Assembly (NCBI RefSeq): GCF_002891535.1
Contig: NZ_PDZR01000019.1
Span: forward strand, 1 to 64,000
Direction: 5' to 3'
DNA: 64,000 bases
DNA from: Methylocella silvestris
GTDB taxonomy: Bacteria > Pseudomonadota > Alphaproteobacteria > Rhizobiales > Beijerinckiaceae
The notes below the pieces were generated by a model. The model worked only from the letters and a program-made list of their open reading frames with translations. It was not told the origin of the DNA and ran no database searches. Positions 1-8,320 of this stretch are shown piece after piece. The stretch's first letter is position 1; each line of letters starts with the position of its first letter. The position numbers and the translations under genes were made by a program.

Positions 1-19
1 AGATGTGTATAAGATACAG
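1..19 (+). other. Residual Tn5/Nextera mosaic-end adapter (assembly artefact)
   Basis: The first 19 bases match the Tn5 mosaic end used in tagmentation libraries (AGATGTGTATAAGAGACAG) at 18 of 19 positions; the difference is T for G at position 15. Lying exactly at the first base of the window, it is best read as untrimmed adapter at a contig end, not as genomic sequence. Confidence 0.85.
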
Positions 20-51
20 TCCACGGGCTTTGCGCAAATGCTCACGTTCGC

Positions 52-128
52 TGGTCGGGGCAGCAGGATTCGAACCTGCGACCTGAAGTTCCCAAAACTT
101 CCGCGCTACCAGACTGCGCTATACCCCG
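52..128 (-). tRNA. tRNA-Pro(UGG)
   Basis: A full cloverleaf can be folded on the minus strand: 7-bp acceptor stem (CGGGGTA with TGCCCCG, one G-T pair), D arm, 5-bp anticodon stem GAAGT/ACTTC with loop TTTGGGA giving anticodon TGG, and a T arm with loop TTCGAAT. The 3' CCA is encoded. It reads UGG, decoding CCA and by wobble other proline codons. A second proline tRNA (CGG) lies near 49.0 kb. Confidence 0.97.
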
Positions 129-280
129 ATTTGAACGTGCCGCCGCGAGAGAGCTTTCGCTATCATGCAGCGGCGATCCGAACAAGATCATCCTCAAGCG
201 GCGCCGCCCCAATAAAGCTTGCCAACCTCCTCGCCGCGGCGACGGTTTTGGTCGAGCGTCAACCTGCGCCAAACAACGGA

Positions 281-310
281 TTGACCCACAGTTATATATT
301 TTAATATACG
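281..310 (+). promoter_or_regulatory. Possible promoter of the molybdopterin-fold protein gene
   Basis: TTGACC is followed by an AT-rich stretch containing TAATAT (spacer 15) and TATACG (spacer 18), about 55 bases before the next + strand ATG. Neither spacer is ideal, so the exact -10 box is uncertain. Confidence 0.35.
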
Positions 311-362
311 GCTAACAGGCGAGAAACAGTGCGCCTGTGCAGTGATCTGAGGGGACTTCCGA

Positions 363-878
363 ATGAAATCGATTTTTACCGCATTGGCGCTCGTCGGAGG
401 GCTGCTCGTTTCGCCTGTCGCGGTCAGGGCGCAGACCGCGTCGTCGGCCGCGTCCTTCGTTATCGGTGGAGAGGTGACGCAGCGCCTCGTTGTGAACTTG
501 GCCAAGCTGAAGACCTTTCCCGCCGCAAGCGCAGACGTCACTTATTTCGCCGGGGGAGCCGTGACGACCCATTCCTTCACCGGAGCCTTGCTTTGGGACG
601 TGCTGCAAAAAGCAGGAATCGTCGTCGACTCCGCCGTCAAGAATGACATTTTACGTAAAACTGTGACGGTGTACGGCAGCGACGGCTATGTGTCCGTTTT
701 CAGCGCCGGAGAAATCAATCCATACTTCGGCGGTAATCAGATCATTTTGGCCTATTCCCAGGATGGCGCGCCGCTTGGAGACGGCGGCATTGCAAAGCTC
801 GTCGCGCCAGGAGACAAGGCAGGCGGCCGCTTCGTTTCGAACATCGCCAGGATCACCGTCCGCGACAGTGGACGCTGA
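363..878 (+). CDS. Secreted molybdopterin-binding-fold (SUOX/YedY-like) domain protein
   Basis: A 171-residue protein with a typical Sec signal peptide (about residues 1-23, ending VRAQT). The rest resembles the oxidoreductase molybdopterin-binding fold (PF00174): a beta-rich domain with the segments SFTGALLWDVL and YGSDGYVSVFSAGEI. In true sulfite-oxidase/MsrP enzymes a cysteine binds molybdenum. This mature protein has no cysteine, so catalysis through the usual ligand is unlikely and it may be a small binding or structural relative. It stands alone and converges on the DUF192 gene with a gap of only 6 bases. Confidence 0.7.
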   Translation: MKSIFTALALVGGLLVSPVAVRAQTASSAASFVIGGEVTQRLVVNLAKLKTFPAASADVTYFAGGAVTTHSFTGALLWDVLQKAGIVVDSAVKNDILRKTVTVYGSDGYVSVFSAGEINPYFGGNQIILAYSQDGAPLGDGGIAKLVAPGDKAGGRFVSNIARITVRDSGR

Positions 879-884
879 TCTCGT

Positions 885-1400
885 TTATCGCGAGAACATC
901 GAATGCCGGACGCTATCGCCGATTTTCAGCCCGATGCGGGCCGCGGCGCCGGCATTCAGTTCGAGCACGCCATAGGCCGGAGCCCTGGAGGGAATGATCG
1001 TCTCGGAAAGGGGTTCGGCGTTCTCCGCGACGCCGACGACCTTGCCGCTCCGCGAAATAAAAATCATGTCGAGCGGCAGATAGGTGTTTTTCATCCACAT
1101 CTGGATCGGCTGCTCGACGCCAAAGTCGAACAGCATGCCGCGGTCCTGAGGCATCGAGCGGCGATACATCAGCCCGCGCTCGCGCCCGACCTCGGTGCGC
1201 ATCACCTCAACGAGGAAGGCGTGCGGCCCGGTCGGCGTGACAATCTCGAGCGGTTCGAGCTTTGCGCCCGCGCTATCAGCGACAGCGCGCAGCGCGGCAA
1301 ACGGCTGCCCCAACATAAAAATCACAGCCAGCAGAAATGACGCGGTCGCCAAGCGCGCTGGCGCGCGCCGTGAGGAAATCCTGAAAAACCGCATCGGCAA
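885..1400 (-). CDS. DUF192 family secreted/membrane-anchored protein
   Basis: A 171-residue protein. The N-terminal basic stretch (RISSRR) and hydrophobic segment (about residues 17-40) look like a signal peptide or anchor. Residues 50-165 carry the DUF192 (PF02643) pattern: FLVEVMRTEVGRERGLMYR, then MLFDF, MWMKNTYLPLDMIFI and GVLELNAGAAARIGLKIGD. The function of DUF192 is unknown; in alphaproteobacteria it often neighbours cold-shock genes, as here. It lies 116 bases downstream of the cold-shock gene on the same strand, separated by a hairpin. Confidence 0.88.
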   Translation of the reverse strand: MPMRFFRISSRRAPARLATASFLLAVIFMLGQPFAALRAVADSAGAKLEPLEIVTPTGPHAFLVEVMRTEVGRERGLMYRRSMPQDRGMLFDFGVEQPIQMWMKNTYLPLDMIFISRSGKVVGVAENAEPLSETIIPSRAPAYGVLELNAGAAARIGLKIGDSVRHSMFSR

Positions 1401-1440
1401 ACTCGGGCAGCAGATCGCGTCGCGCTCAAACCTTTCAGCC

Positions 1441-1462
1441 TAGAGCGCCACCTTGCGCTCTA
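1441..1462 (-). terminator. Hairpin between the cold-shock and DUF192 genes
   Basis: An 8-bp perfect inverted repeat TAGAGCGC/GCGCTCTA with a 6-base loop lies between the two minus-strand genes. There is no U-tract after it, so it may be only a partial terminator or an mRNA-end structure. Confidence 0.4.
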
Positions 1463-1516
1463 AACCCCAGAAGCGGATCACGGTCATCATCTGGAGCGCT
1501 TCAATATCATCGCGAT

Positions 1517-2086
1517 CTAATGCGTCAAAGGCGCGGCGGCGTTGAGCGTGCGCACTTCCGCCGCCATCAGACCTTTCGGCCCGTCGCCGAAACGAACCAG
1601 CAGGCTTTCGCCCGGGCGCAATTCGCCGATGCCATAGTGCCGCAAGGTCTCGATATGGATGAAAATATCCTCGGTGCCATCGCCCCGCGTCAGAAAGCCA
1701 AATCCCTTCATGCGGTTGAACCATTTCACGACGACGATCTCGAAGCCGCTGCTCGGAGCGACATGGACATGGGTTCGCGGCCGACCTTCGCAAGGGCGCG
1801 TCGGCGGCGCGTCCATCGAATTGATTTTCAGGACTTGAAGCCCTTTCGCCCGCTGCGTGGCTTCGCAAACGATTCGCGCTCCCTCGTGGGCAGCCTCATA
1901 GCCGTCGCGCCGCAAAATCGTGACGTGCAAGAGCACATCGGGTCCGCCGCCGTCGGGCGTGATGAAGCCATAGCCCTTGATGACGTCGAACCATTTGATC
2001 TCGCCGCTGATCTCGACGAGGCTTTCTGGCTTTAACGGGCCGCTTTCGATCACGGCCTCGCGGCGAACAAGCGGCTTTTCGTCCAA
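1517..2086 (-). CDS. Tandem cold-shock domain protein
   Basis: A 189-residue protein with two cold-shock (OB-fold) domains, roughly residues 27-92 and 115-180. Each carries the RNA-binding RNP1-like motif: KGYGFI in the first, KGFGFL in the second, preceded by GEIKWFD and VVKWFN. CspA-family proteins bind single-stranded RNA/DNA and act as RNA chaperones. Double-domain versions of about 190 residues are common in Hyphomicrobiales. The linker (residues 92-114) is rich in P, R and H. It may be co-transcribed with DUF192. Confidence 0.93.
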   Translation of the reverse strand: MDEKPLVRREAVIESGPLKPESLVEISGEIKWFDVIKGYGFITPDGGGPDVLLHVTILRRDGYEAAHEGARIVCEATQRAKGLQVLKINSMDAPPTRPCEGRPRTHVHVAPSSGFEIVVVKWFNRMKGFGFLTRGDGTEDIFIHIETLRHYGIGELRPGESLLVRFGDGPKGLMAAEVRTLNAAAPLTH

Positions 2087-2229
2087 GAAGCACCTGTTTC
2101 GGAATGCCGCCTTAGGGCTTTAAGAATCGGTTCCGACGCGGCGATCGGGCGCAAAGGATATCATCGCTTGGGCAAAGCGACAGCCGCCTCCCGCAGGAAT
2201 GTGTGGACGGACCGCGGACCTGCCGCGCC

Positions 2230-2988
2230 CTATGCGGCGAAGGGCTGAAAAATGTCACCGATGTCGCCCCGCAGGACGAGGTCGGCTTCGGCGTCGAGCG
2301 GCGTCTCCTCGCCATTGATGATGACGAGCCGCGCATCGCGTTCGCGAGCGAGCAGCGGGAAGGCGGCGGCGGGATAGACCACAAGCGACGAGCCAATGGC
2401 GAGAAACAGGTCGCAGGCGACGCTCGCCTTGTAAGCCCGCGCCAGCGCCTCCTTGGGCATTTGCTGACCGAAGGAGATCGTCGCCGATTTGACGACGCCG
2501 CCGCATGCGGCGCAAACGGGCGCGGCGCCGCTCGCCTCGAAAGCGCGCCGAATCGGGAGCAGTTCGTAACGCGCACCGCAGGACAGACAACTCGCGTAAG
2601 AGCCATTGCCATGCAATTCGATAATGCGCTCGGCAGGCACGCCCGAAGCCTGGTGAAGATTGTCGATGTTCTGCGTGATGATGCTGCCGGCCTTGCCGCT
2701 GGCGACGAGACCGGCGAGGGCGTAATGGCCGCGGCCGGGCGCGGCATGGGCATAAAGATCGTCGAGCGCGAATTTTCTCCGCCAGGCTTCCTCGCGCATC
2801 AGGACGTCCGACAGAAAGAGGTCGAACTCGATCGGCCTCAGGCGCCGCCAGGGCGAATCTTTGGAGCGAAAATCAGGCACCCCGCATTCCGTCGAGATGC
2901 CGGCGCCCGTGAACGCCGCGATATGGCCGGCGGCCTCGATCAAATCTCCGAGCGCGGCCTGCGCCGTCTGAAGGTCCGTTACCAGCAA
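2230..2988 (-). CDS. Sir2-family NAD-dependent protein deacylase
   Basis: Sirtuins remove acetyl or other acyl groups from lysines using NAD+. Visible motifs, numbered from the chosen start: GAGIS (28-32), GVPDFRS (36-42), QNIDNLH (106-112), catalytic His126 in LHGN, four zinc cysteines (C134, C137, C159, C162) and GSSLVVYP. The start is set at a TTG preceded by AGGAGG with a 6-base spacer. An upstream ATG would add 25 residues with no counterpart in the family. At 252 residues it has normal bacterial sirtuin length. It is divergent from the SGNH gene on the right. Confidence 0.93.
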   Translation of the reverse strand: MLVTDLQTAQAALGDLIEAAGHIAAFTGAGISTECGVPDFRSKDSPWRRLRPIEFDLFLSDVLMREEAWRRKFALDDLYAHAAPGRGHYALAGLVASGKAGSIITQNIDNLHQASGVPAERIIELHGNGSYASCLSCGARYELLPIRRAFEASGAAPVCAACGGVVKSATISFGQQMPKEALARAYKASVACDLFLAIGSSLVVYPAAAFPLLARERDARLVIINGEETPLDAEADLVLRGDIGDIFQPFAA

Positions 2989-3146
2989 CCCTCGCCTCCT
3001 CCCTGCCCCGCCTTTGCAGTCAACGCGGGAACGCTGCCGCGTTTTGAAATAAAACGTGACCACGCGGCTGTCAGCCGCAGCCTAGACACTTCATCGTCGA
3101 ACATCTATCGACGGCTCCTTTCGATTATTTCATTCTGGCAAGTTCG

Positions 3147-4328
3147 GTGTCGATGACGCGGAAAACGTCTCTCCTTCCTCAGCTCGCGATAGCAACCGGG
3201 CTAATCGGGCTCATCATCTGGCTGGAAATCAAGCATCCCGTGACGCAGTTCCGCGTGTGGACCTTTCTTGGCGCCAGCCTGCTGCTGGCAAATCTGGCGT
3301 TCGCCCTGAAAGGGCGCGGGCGGGATGTCGCGATCGCCCTGACCGCCCTTGGCGTCGGCCTGACCCTCGCGGAGGGCGTGGCGATCGCCATGCAGCAAGG
3401 CGGCGGTCTAGACATCACGCGGGGCTGGTCGGTGCGTCAGCCGACTATGGGCTGGGGCCCCGACAAGCCGGGAGTCTATCATGCCGAGATGCGCGCCCCG
3501 AAAACCAACGCGCTGATCTACAAAGCCGATTATACGATCGATTCCAATCTCTTGCGTAAAACGGACTCTGCCACAAATGGGCCGGCCATCGTGTTCTTCG
3601 GCGATTCCTATACGTTTGGCGACGGCATTCAGGACAATGAAACGCTGCCCCAGGTGTTCGCTAATTCGCTGAATCAGAAGCAACGCGTCCTGAACCTTGG
3701 CTTTACCGGCTATGGACCGCAGCAGTTCCTGCGCGAGATGGAGACCTCTCGCTTCGATGAGCTTATCGGTCCGGATCCAAAACTGTTCATTTTCCTGACC
3801 GCCCCGTGGCACGCTGAGCGAACCGCCTGCAAGGCTTATTGGACGGCGCATGCGCCCTTGTACAAGGTCGAAAACGGTCATGTCGTCTTCACCGGCCAAT
3901 GTGACGAAGGCGGCAAGCTTTGGCTTCGTGAATGGCTGCAGAATTCCGTCGCCTATCGCACTCTGACCGAGCCATATCGCCACATGGTCAGCCGTGACGA
4001 TGTCGAGCTCTATGTCCGGATTCTCGAGGCAGCCGTCATTATGGCGAAGCAAAAATACGGAGTCGCCACCCTGATTCCCTATTTGCGCGTTCCGTCCGAC
4101 TATCTGGCGGCTTCGGGCTTTACCAATGAGGCGATCATGGCGCGTCTTACCGCCGCCGGGGCGATTGTCCTTGACGCCTCGCTCAAGGCCGAGGCGGCCG
4201 CGGGGCAAGTGATTACGATCAAGGGCGACGGCCATCCGACGCCCTTCGCCAATGTCCGCCGCGCCGAGATGATCAAGGCCTATCTCGAGAAAAATATGGC
4301 CGGCGTTCTTCTGTCAAATGTGGATTAG
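3147..4328 (+). CDS. Membrane-anchored SGNH/GDSL hydrolase-like protein, copy 1
   Basis: A 393-residue protein. Residues 10-85 hold two to three hydrophobic segments (membrane anchor). The rest is an SGNH-hydrolase-type domain: block I FFGDSYTFGDG with Ser at about 154, NLGFTGYGP (about 183-191), and a C-terminal D-x-H (D361, H363 in KGDGHPT) that fits the catalytic acid/base position. SGNH proteins act as esterases or O-acyl transferases, often on cell-surface glycans. The substrate here is unknown. The next + strand gene is a close paralogue of equal length. Both converge on the carbamoyltransferase operon. Confidence 0.75.
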   Translation: MSMTRKTSLLPQLAIATGLIGLIIWLEIKHPVTQFRVWTFLGASLLLANLAFALKGRGRDVAIALTALGVGLTLAEGVAIAMQQGGGLDITRGWSVRQPTMGWGPDKPGVYHAEMRAPKTNALIYKADYTIDSNLLRKTDSATNGPAIVFFGDSYTFGDGIQDNETLPQVFANSLNQKQRVLNLGFTGYGPQQFLREMETSRFDELIGPDPKLFIFLTAPWHAERTACKAYWTAHAPLYKVENGHVVFTGQCDEGGKLWLREWLQNSVAYRTLTEPYRHMVSRDDVELYVRILEAAVIMAKQKYGVATLIPYLRVPSDYLAASGFTNEAIMARLTAAGAIVLDASLKAEAAAGQVITIKGDGHPTPFANVRRAEMIKAYLEKNMAGVLLSNVD

Positions 4329-4659
4329 AGCTGCGCTTTGCGGCTCGTCTGCCTGTCGCCCGGCGCGAACGAACAGGCACAGCCCTTTGGGACTAGAGCA
4401 GGTTCGTTGGGCCAAAAATCATTCGCCAGCGGTAGAAAAACGCCGCCCGGCGGATTCAAGCAATCTCGAGCGCCCTTGACGGAACACCGTTAAGCGGCGA
4501 GGACCTTCGGCCTGCGCATGTTCCGTCTTGGACCGTGGCGCTCCGGCGCCGCCTTGATCCTCAAGACCGGAACGCGCATCGCCTCAGGGCCAACAGGAGT
4601 GTTTCACCCTGAACAAGATCGATCCCTCGTCCAATTGGGCGCATAGACTGCGTTTCGGC
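4329..4659 (+). other. Intergenic region between the two SGNH paralogues
   Basis: About 330 bases with no convincing gene or promoter. An in-frame CTG with an upstream GGAG (4596-4599) precedes the second paralogue, so its coding region could begin at 4609. Confidence 0.4.
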
Positions 4660-5838
4660 TTGCTGACGCCGCGCTTCATCTCTATCGCCCTGCGCCTTGC
4701 CGCGGTTCCTGCGCTGATTGCGCTGATCCTGCATGTAGAGGCGAGCCATTCGCCGGCGCTGTTCCGCCTGGTCAGCTACTCGCTTCTGTTTCCGCTGTTT
4801 GCGATCGTCGCCTCCCTGCTGCGCGGCTTTGCACGCAATTGCGCAATCGTGCTGGCTTCAGTGGCGTTGGGGTTAAGCGTGATGGAAGCGGCCGCCACCT
4901 TCCTTGAACCCAAGCAAATCGTGATCACGACCGATGGCTGGAACGGCCGCAGGCCAATCCTTGGATGGGCGCCGCAGCGCCTCGGCGTGTATCATTCAGA
5001 ACGCATCGACCCAAAGACCGGGGCCGTCATCTACAGCGCCGATTACACGATCGACGCCAATCTCCTGCGTAAAACTCAATCGGGAGACGCCAATCCGACC
5101 ATCGTCTTCGTCGGCGATTCCTTCACTTTCGGCCTCGGCGTCAATGACGCCGACACCATGCCGCAGCAATTCGCCGATCTCATCCAGCGCAAACAGCGTG
5201 TGCTCAATCTCGGGTTTACCGGCTATGGCCCGCAGCATTTCCTGCGCGAGATGCAGGCTGGGCTGTTCGATCAGGTCATCGGTCCCGATCCCGGCGTTTT
5301 CGTCTTCCTGACGTCGCCCTGGCACGCCGAGCGGACGTCCTGCAAGGCGTCGTGGGTCATCGACGGGCCGCGCTACGAGATCGAAAGCGGGAAGCTTGTC
5401 GACAAGGGGCAATGCTATGAAGGGGACGCGCTGAAGTTGCGACAGTTCATGGAAAGCAGCGCGCTCTACCGCTTTGCGCTACAGCCTTACCGTAGCACCA
5501 TCACAGCAAAGGATGTCGAGGGCTATATCGCGATCATTCTCGCGGCGGTCGATCTCGCCAAGACGAAATATCACGCGCCGACGATCGTCCCCTATCTGAA
5601 CGGGCATGGATATCTCGCCCAGACCGGCTTCACCGATGCGACGATCATCGAACGCTTGAAGCAGGGCGGCGCCATGGTTATCGACGCTTCGCTCGAGAAG
5701 GAGCTGGCCGAAGGGCAGCCTTTGATTATCAAAGGCGACGGACACCCAACCGCCCTCGCCCATCGCCTGCGGATGGAGGCGCTAAAGGCCTATATCGAGC
5801 AAAATCTGCCGGGCGTTCTGGTGCCGAAAGCGAATTGA
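4660..5838 (+). CDS. Membrane-anchored SGNH/GDSL hydrolase-like protein, copy 2
   Basis: A 392-residue paralogue of the preceding gene. It has the same order of hydrophobic N-terminal segments, FVGDSFTFGLG (block I serine), NLGFTGYGPQHFLREM, SPWHAERTSCKA and a C-terminal GDGHPT. Blocks shared with copy 1, such as YTIDANLLRKT versus YTIDSNLLRKT, show a tandem duplication that has since diverged. The TTG start gives an N-terminus equal in length to copy 1, but no clear Shine-Dalgarno is seen; a CTG 51 bases upstream is an alternative. It is probably envelope-located, acting outside or at the membrane; substrate unknown. Confidence 0.73.
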   Translation: MLTPRFISIALRLAAVPALIALILHVEASHSPALFRLVSYSLLFPLFAIVASLLRGFARNCAIVLASVALGLSVMEAAATFLEPKQIVITTDGWNGRRPILGWAPQRLGVYHSERIDPKTGAVIYSADYTIDANLLRKTQSGDANPTIVFVGDSFTFGLGVNDADTMPQQFADLIQRKQRVLNLGFTGYGPQHFLREMQAGLFDQVIGPDPGVFVFLTSPWHAERTSCKASWVIDGPRYEIESGKLVDKGQCYEGDALKLRQFMESSALYRFALQPYRSTITAKDVEGYIAIILAAVDLAKTKYHAPTIVPYLNGHGYLAQTGFTDATIIERLKQGGAMVIDASLEKELAEGQPLIIKGDGHPTALAHRLRMEALKAYIEQNLPGVLVPKAN

Positions 5839-5857
5839 GCGCCTTGCGACGGGAAGC

Positions 5858-5886
5858 GCTTTCGCGAGTTCATGACTCGTGAAAGC
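5858..5886. terminator. Bidirectional hairpin between convergent operons
   Basis: A 12-base stem (GCTTTCGCGAGT with ACTCGTGAAAGC, one mismatch) with loop TCATG fills the gap between the ends of the second SGNH gene and the carbamoyltransferase gene. It has no U-tract on either strand but sits where a shared terminator or 3'-end stabiliser is expected. Confidence 0.5.
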
Positions 5887-5895
5887 GGCTCTCTG

Positions 5896-7737
5896 TCAGT
5901 CAAGTTCGAAGGCGTTCTTGTAATCGAGTTTCAACGCAGGGTTCTGTTGGTCCTTGGCGAGGATGCAATTGCCGACCGCCAGAAACTCGATCTCGCTGCC
6001 CATGAAGCAACGGAACGCGTCTTCCGGCGTATTGACGATCGGCTCGCCGCGGACATTGAAACTCGTATTGATCAGCACAGGACAGCCGGTTAACGCCTTG
6101 AAGCGGCTGATCAGCGCGTGATAGCGCGGATTGGTTTCTTCATGCACCGTCTGGACGCGGGCGGAATAGTCGACATGCGTGACCGCCGGAATGTCGGACC
6201 GCTGTATATTCAACTTGTCGATGCCAAACAGCGCCTCCTCCGCATCCGACATCTTGCGGCAGCGTTCTGACTTCACCGGAGCGACGAGCAGCATATAGGG
6301 CGAATCGACGTCGAGTTCGAACCAGTCCGCCACGTCCTCGCGCAGTACGGACGGCGCGAAGGGCCGGAAACTCTCGCGATATTTAACCTTGAGATTGAGC
6401 GCCTTCTGCATCGTCGGCGAACGCGGATCGCCAAGGATCGAGCGATTGCCCAGAGCGCGCGGCCCGAACTCCATCCGTCCCTGATGCCAGCCGACCGCCT
6501 GTCCGGCGGCAAGCGCGGCGGCGGTCTTCTCGATGAGATGGTCATCGTCGACAACGGAAAACACCGCTCCTGCCGCGGTCAGCCGCGCTTCGATGTCGGC
6601 CTGCTCATAGCTCGGGCCGAGATAGGCGCCCTGCATGGCGTCCGGCTTTTTCACGCTCTTTTGTGCGCCAGCCGGCTTTTCATCGAAATACACGGCGAGC
6701 GCGGCGCCGAGCGCGCCGCCGGCGTCGCCGGCCGCAGGTTGCACAAAAATATTATCGAAACGACCGTCGCGCAAAATCTTCCCATTGGCGACGCAATTCA
6801 GCGCGACGCCGCCGGCAAGGCAGAGATTGCGCGAAGCCCCGGCCTCCGCAGCGAGCGCGCGCGTCAACCGCAGTACGATTTCCTCGGTCGCCGCCTGCAC
6901 CGAGGCGGCGAGATCCATATGGCGCTGATCGAGCGGATCGGCGGCGCTGCGCGCCGGCCCCCCGAAGAGGTCGTCGAACCGGCCGTTGGTCATGGTGAGG
7001 CCGGTCGAATAGCCGAAGTAATCCTGGTTCAGCCGGAACGAGCCGTCATCCTTGACGTCGACGAGATGCTCGAAAATCTCCTTGGCGAACCGCGGCTCGC
7101 CATAGGGCGCAAGCCCCATGACCTTGTATTCGCCGGAGTTGACCTTGAAGCCGGTATAATAGGTGAAGGCGGAGTAAAGCAGGCCGAGCGAATGGGGAAA
7201 GTGGATTTCCTTGGTGATTTTCAAGGATTCGCCTTCGCCGACCGCCGCCGAAGTCGTCGCCCATTCGCCGACGCCGTCCATCGTCAGCACAGTCGCGTCG
7301 CGGAACGGCGACGGAAAATAGGCCGAGGCCGCATGCGAAAAATGATGTTCGCTGAACCGAAGCTTCGCCTTGTCGCCGAGGGCGGGGTCGATCTCCTTCA
7401 GGGCGCGAATCAGAAGATCGCGCTGAAACAGCTTTTCGCCAATCCACAGCGGCATCGCTTTGCGGAACGAGGCGAAGCCGTTCGGCGCAAAAGCCAGATA
7501 GGTTTCAACAAGCCGCTCGAATTTCAGGAAAGGCTTTTCATAAAAGACGATGCGATCGACAGCACCAGCCGACGCTTTCGCTTCGCTAAGGCAATAGCGA
7601 ATTGCGTTGGCCGGAAAATCCGGATCGTGCTTCTTGCGGGTGAAGCGCTCCTCCTGCGCGGCGGCGAGAATCTCGCCGTCGCGAATCAGTGCGGCCGCGC
7701 TGTCGTGGTAGAAGGCCGAAACGCCGAGAACGAGCAT
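5896..7737 (-). CDS. NodU/CmcH/TobZ-family O-carbamoyltransferase
   Basis: A 613-residue enzyme of normal family length. These enzymes make carbamoyl-adenylate from carbamoyl phosphate and ATP and transfer the carbamoyl group to a hydroxyl of a sugar or natural product. Visible: start LGVSAFYHDSAAAL, the metal-binding HHFSH (131-135), DGVGEWATT (154-162), the C-terminal ASKHA-like domain with CLAGGVALNCVANGKI, GRMEFGPRALGNRSIL, INTSFNVRGEPIV and CFMGSEIEFLAVG. It is the last gene of an operon with SxtJ and DUF5989 proteins, 4 bases after the DUF5989 stop codon. That context suggests a surface glycan or secreted metabolite as acceptor, but this is inference. Confidence 0.95.
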   Translation of the reverse strand: MLVLGVSAFYHDSAAALIRDGEILAAAQEERFTRKKHDPDFPANAIRYCLSEAKASAGAVDRIVFYEKPFLKFERLVETYLAFAPNGFASFRKAMPLWIGEKLFQRDLLIRALKEIDPALGDKAKLRFSEHHFSHAASAYFPSPFRDATVLTMDGVGEWATTSAAVGEGESLKITKEIHFPHSLGLLYSAFTYYTGFKVNSGEYKVMGLAPYGEPRFAKEIFEHLVDVKDDGSFRLNQDYFGYSTGLTMTNGRFDDLFGGPARSAADPLDQRHMDLAASVQAATEEIVLRLTRALAAEAGASRNLCLAGGVALNCVANGKILRDGRFDNIFVQPAAGDAGGALGAALAVYFDEKPAGAQKSVKKPDAMQGAYLGPSYEQADIEARLTAAGAVFSVVDDDHLIEKTAAALAAGQAVGWHQGRMEFGPRALGNRSILGDPRSPTMQKALNLKVKYRESFRPFAPSVLREDVADWFELDVDSPYMLLVAPVKSERCRKMSDAEEALFGIDKLNIQRSDIPAVTHVDYSARVQTVHEETNPRYHALISRFKALTGCPVLINTSFNVRGEPIVNTPEDAFRCFMGSEIEFLAVGNCILAKDQQNPALKLDYKNAFELD

Positions 7738-7741
7738 CGCG

Positions 7742-7891
7742 TCAGAACAACGTGTAGATGAAGGGAGCGACGGCAGAGCCCTGGCTCAGCACGAACAACC
7801 CGCCGAAGATCAAAAAGAGAGCCAGCAGCGGCAGCAGCCAGAACTTCTTTCTGGCTCCGAGAAATTCGAAAAGTTCTGCAATGATCGACAT
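7742..7891 (-). CDS. DUF5989-type single-span small membrane protein
   Basis: A 49-residue ORF beginning MSIIAELFEF and ending FIYTLF, with an amphipathic N-terminus, a KK pair and one transmembrane helix (about residues 18-36). It matches the small DUF5989 proteins that accompany carbamoyltransferases and SxtJ proteins. A GAG-rich ribosome-binding stretch precedes the ATG, and the gene is tightly packed between sxtJ-like (9 bases upstream) and carbamoyltransferase (4 bases downstream). Its role is unknown; a scaffold or membrane-recruitment subunit would fit. Confidence 0.82.
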   Translation of the reverse strand: MSIIAELFEFLGARKKFWLLPLLALFLIFGGLFVLSQGSAVAPFIYTLF

Positions 7892-7900
7892 GGCTGCTCC

Positions 7901-8320
7901 TCAGAATTGCTTGGTCATGCCGCCCTGACCGGAGCCGGGTTCGCGGTCGATCCAATAGGTGGCGGCGTCGGGTTTGAGTTCGAGGCTGAGCAGGTCAGCG
8001 CCCCGTTTGCGCATGATCCAGCCAAGCGGCGTCACCGCGCCGAAAAACATCAAACCCATTACAAGCGGGTTCACGATGCGATTCAAAAGCAGACCGAGCT
8101 TGAACCAAGCGCGATTAAGCGGATCGAGCCGCTCTGGCGCGACCATCGCGACCGCTGCGAACAGGACGGCAACGATCAGCAGTATCCAGCGCGGCGAGTG
8201 GCCATGAATGAGAGGCAAAAAGGAGAAGACCGCGAAGATCGCCGCGAAGGTCATTCCGAATTTCCGATTGGACCCCAGCACGACCTTTCGGAAGCTGGCG
8301 ACATTTTCATGGGTCTGCAT
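7901..8320 (-). CDS. SxtJ-family membrane protein
   Basis: A 139-residue protein with a short basic N-terminus followed by hydrophobic segments at about 22-38 and 45-62, the motif RLDPLNRAWFKLGLLL, and another span at about 80-100. This is the SxtJ family, named from the saxitoxin cluster, where it accompanies the O-carbamoyltransferase SxtI; its biochemical function is unknown. Here it is first in an SxtJ - DUF5989 - carbamoyltransferase operon, supporting a role in positioning or assisting carbamoyl transfer at the membrane. Confidence 0.88.
   Translation of the reverse strand: MQTHENVASFRKVVLGSNRKFGMTFAAIFAVFSFLPLIHGHSPRWILLIVAVLFAAVAMVAPERLDPLNRAWFKLGLLLNRIVNPLVMGLMFFGAVTPLGWIMRKRGADLLSLELKPDAATYWIDREPGSGQGGMTKQF

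Noticed and set aside
1..19. A genuine Tn5-family transposon end
   Set aside because: No transposase, no second end, and it sits exactly at the contig edge; an untrimmed library adapter is far more likely.
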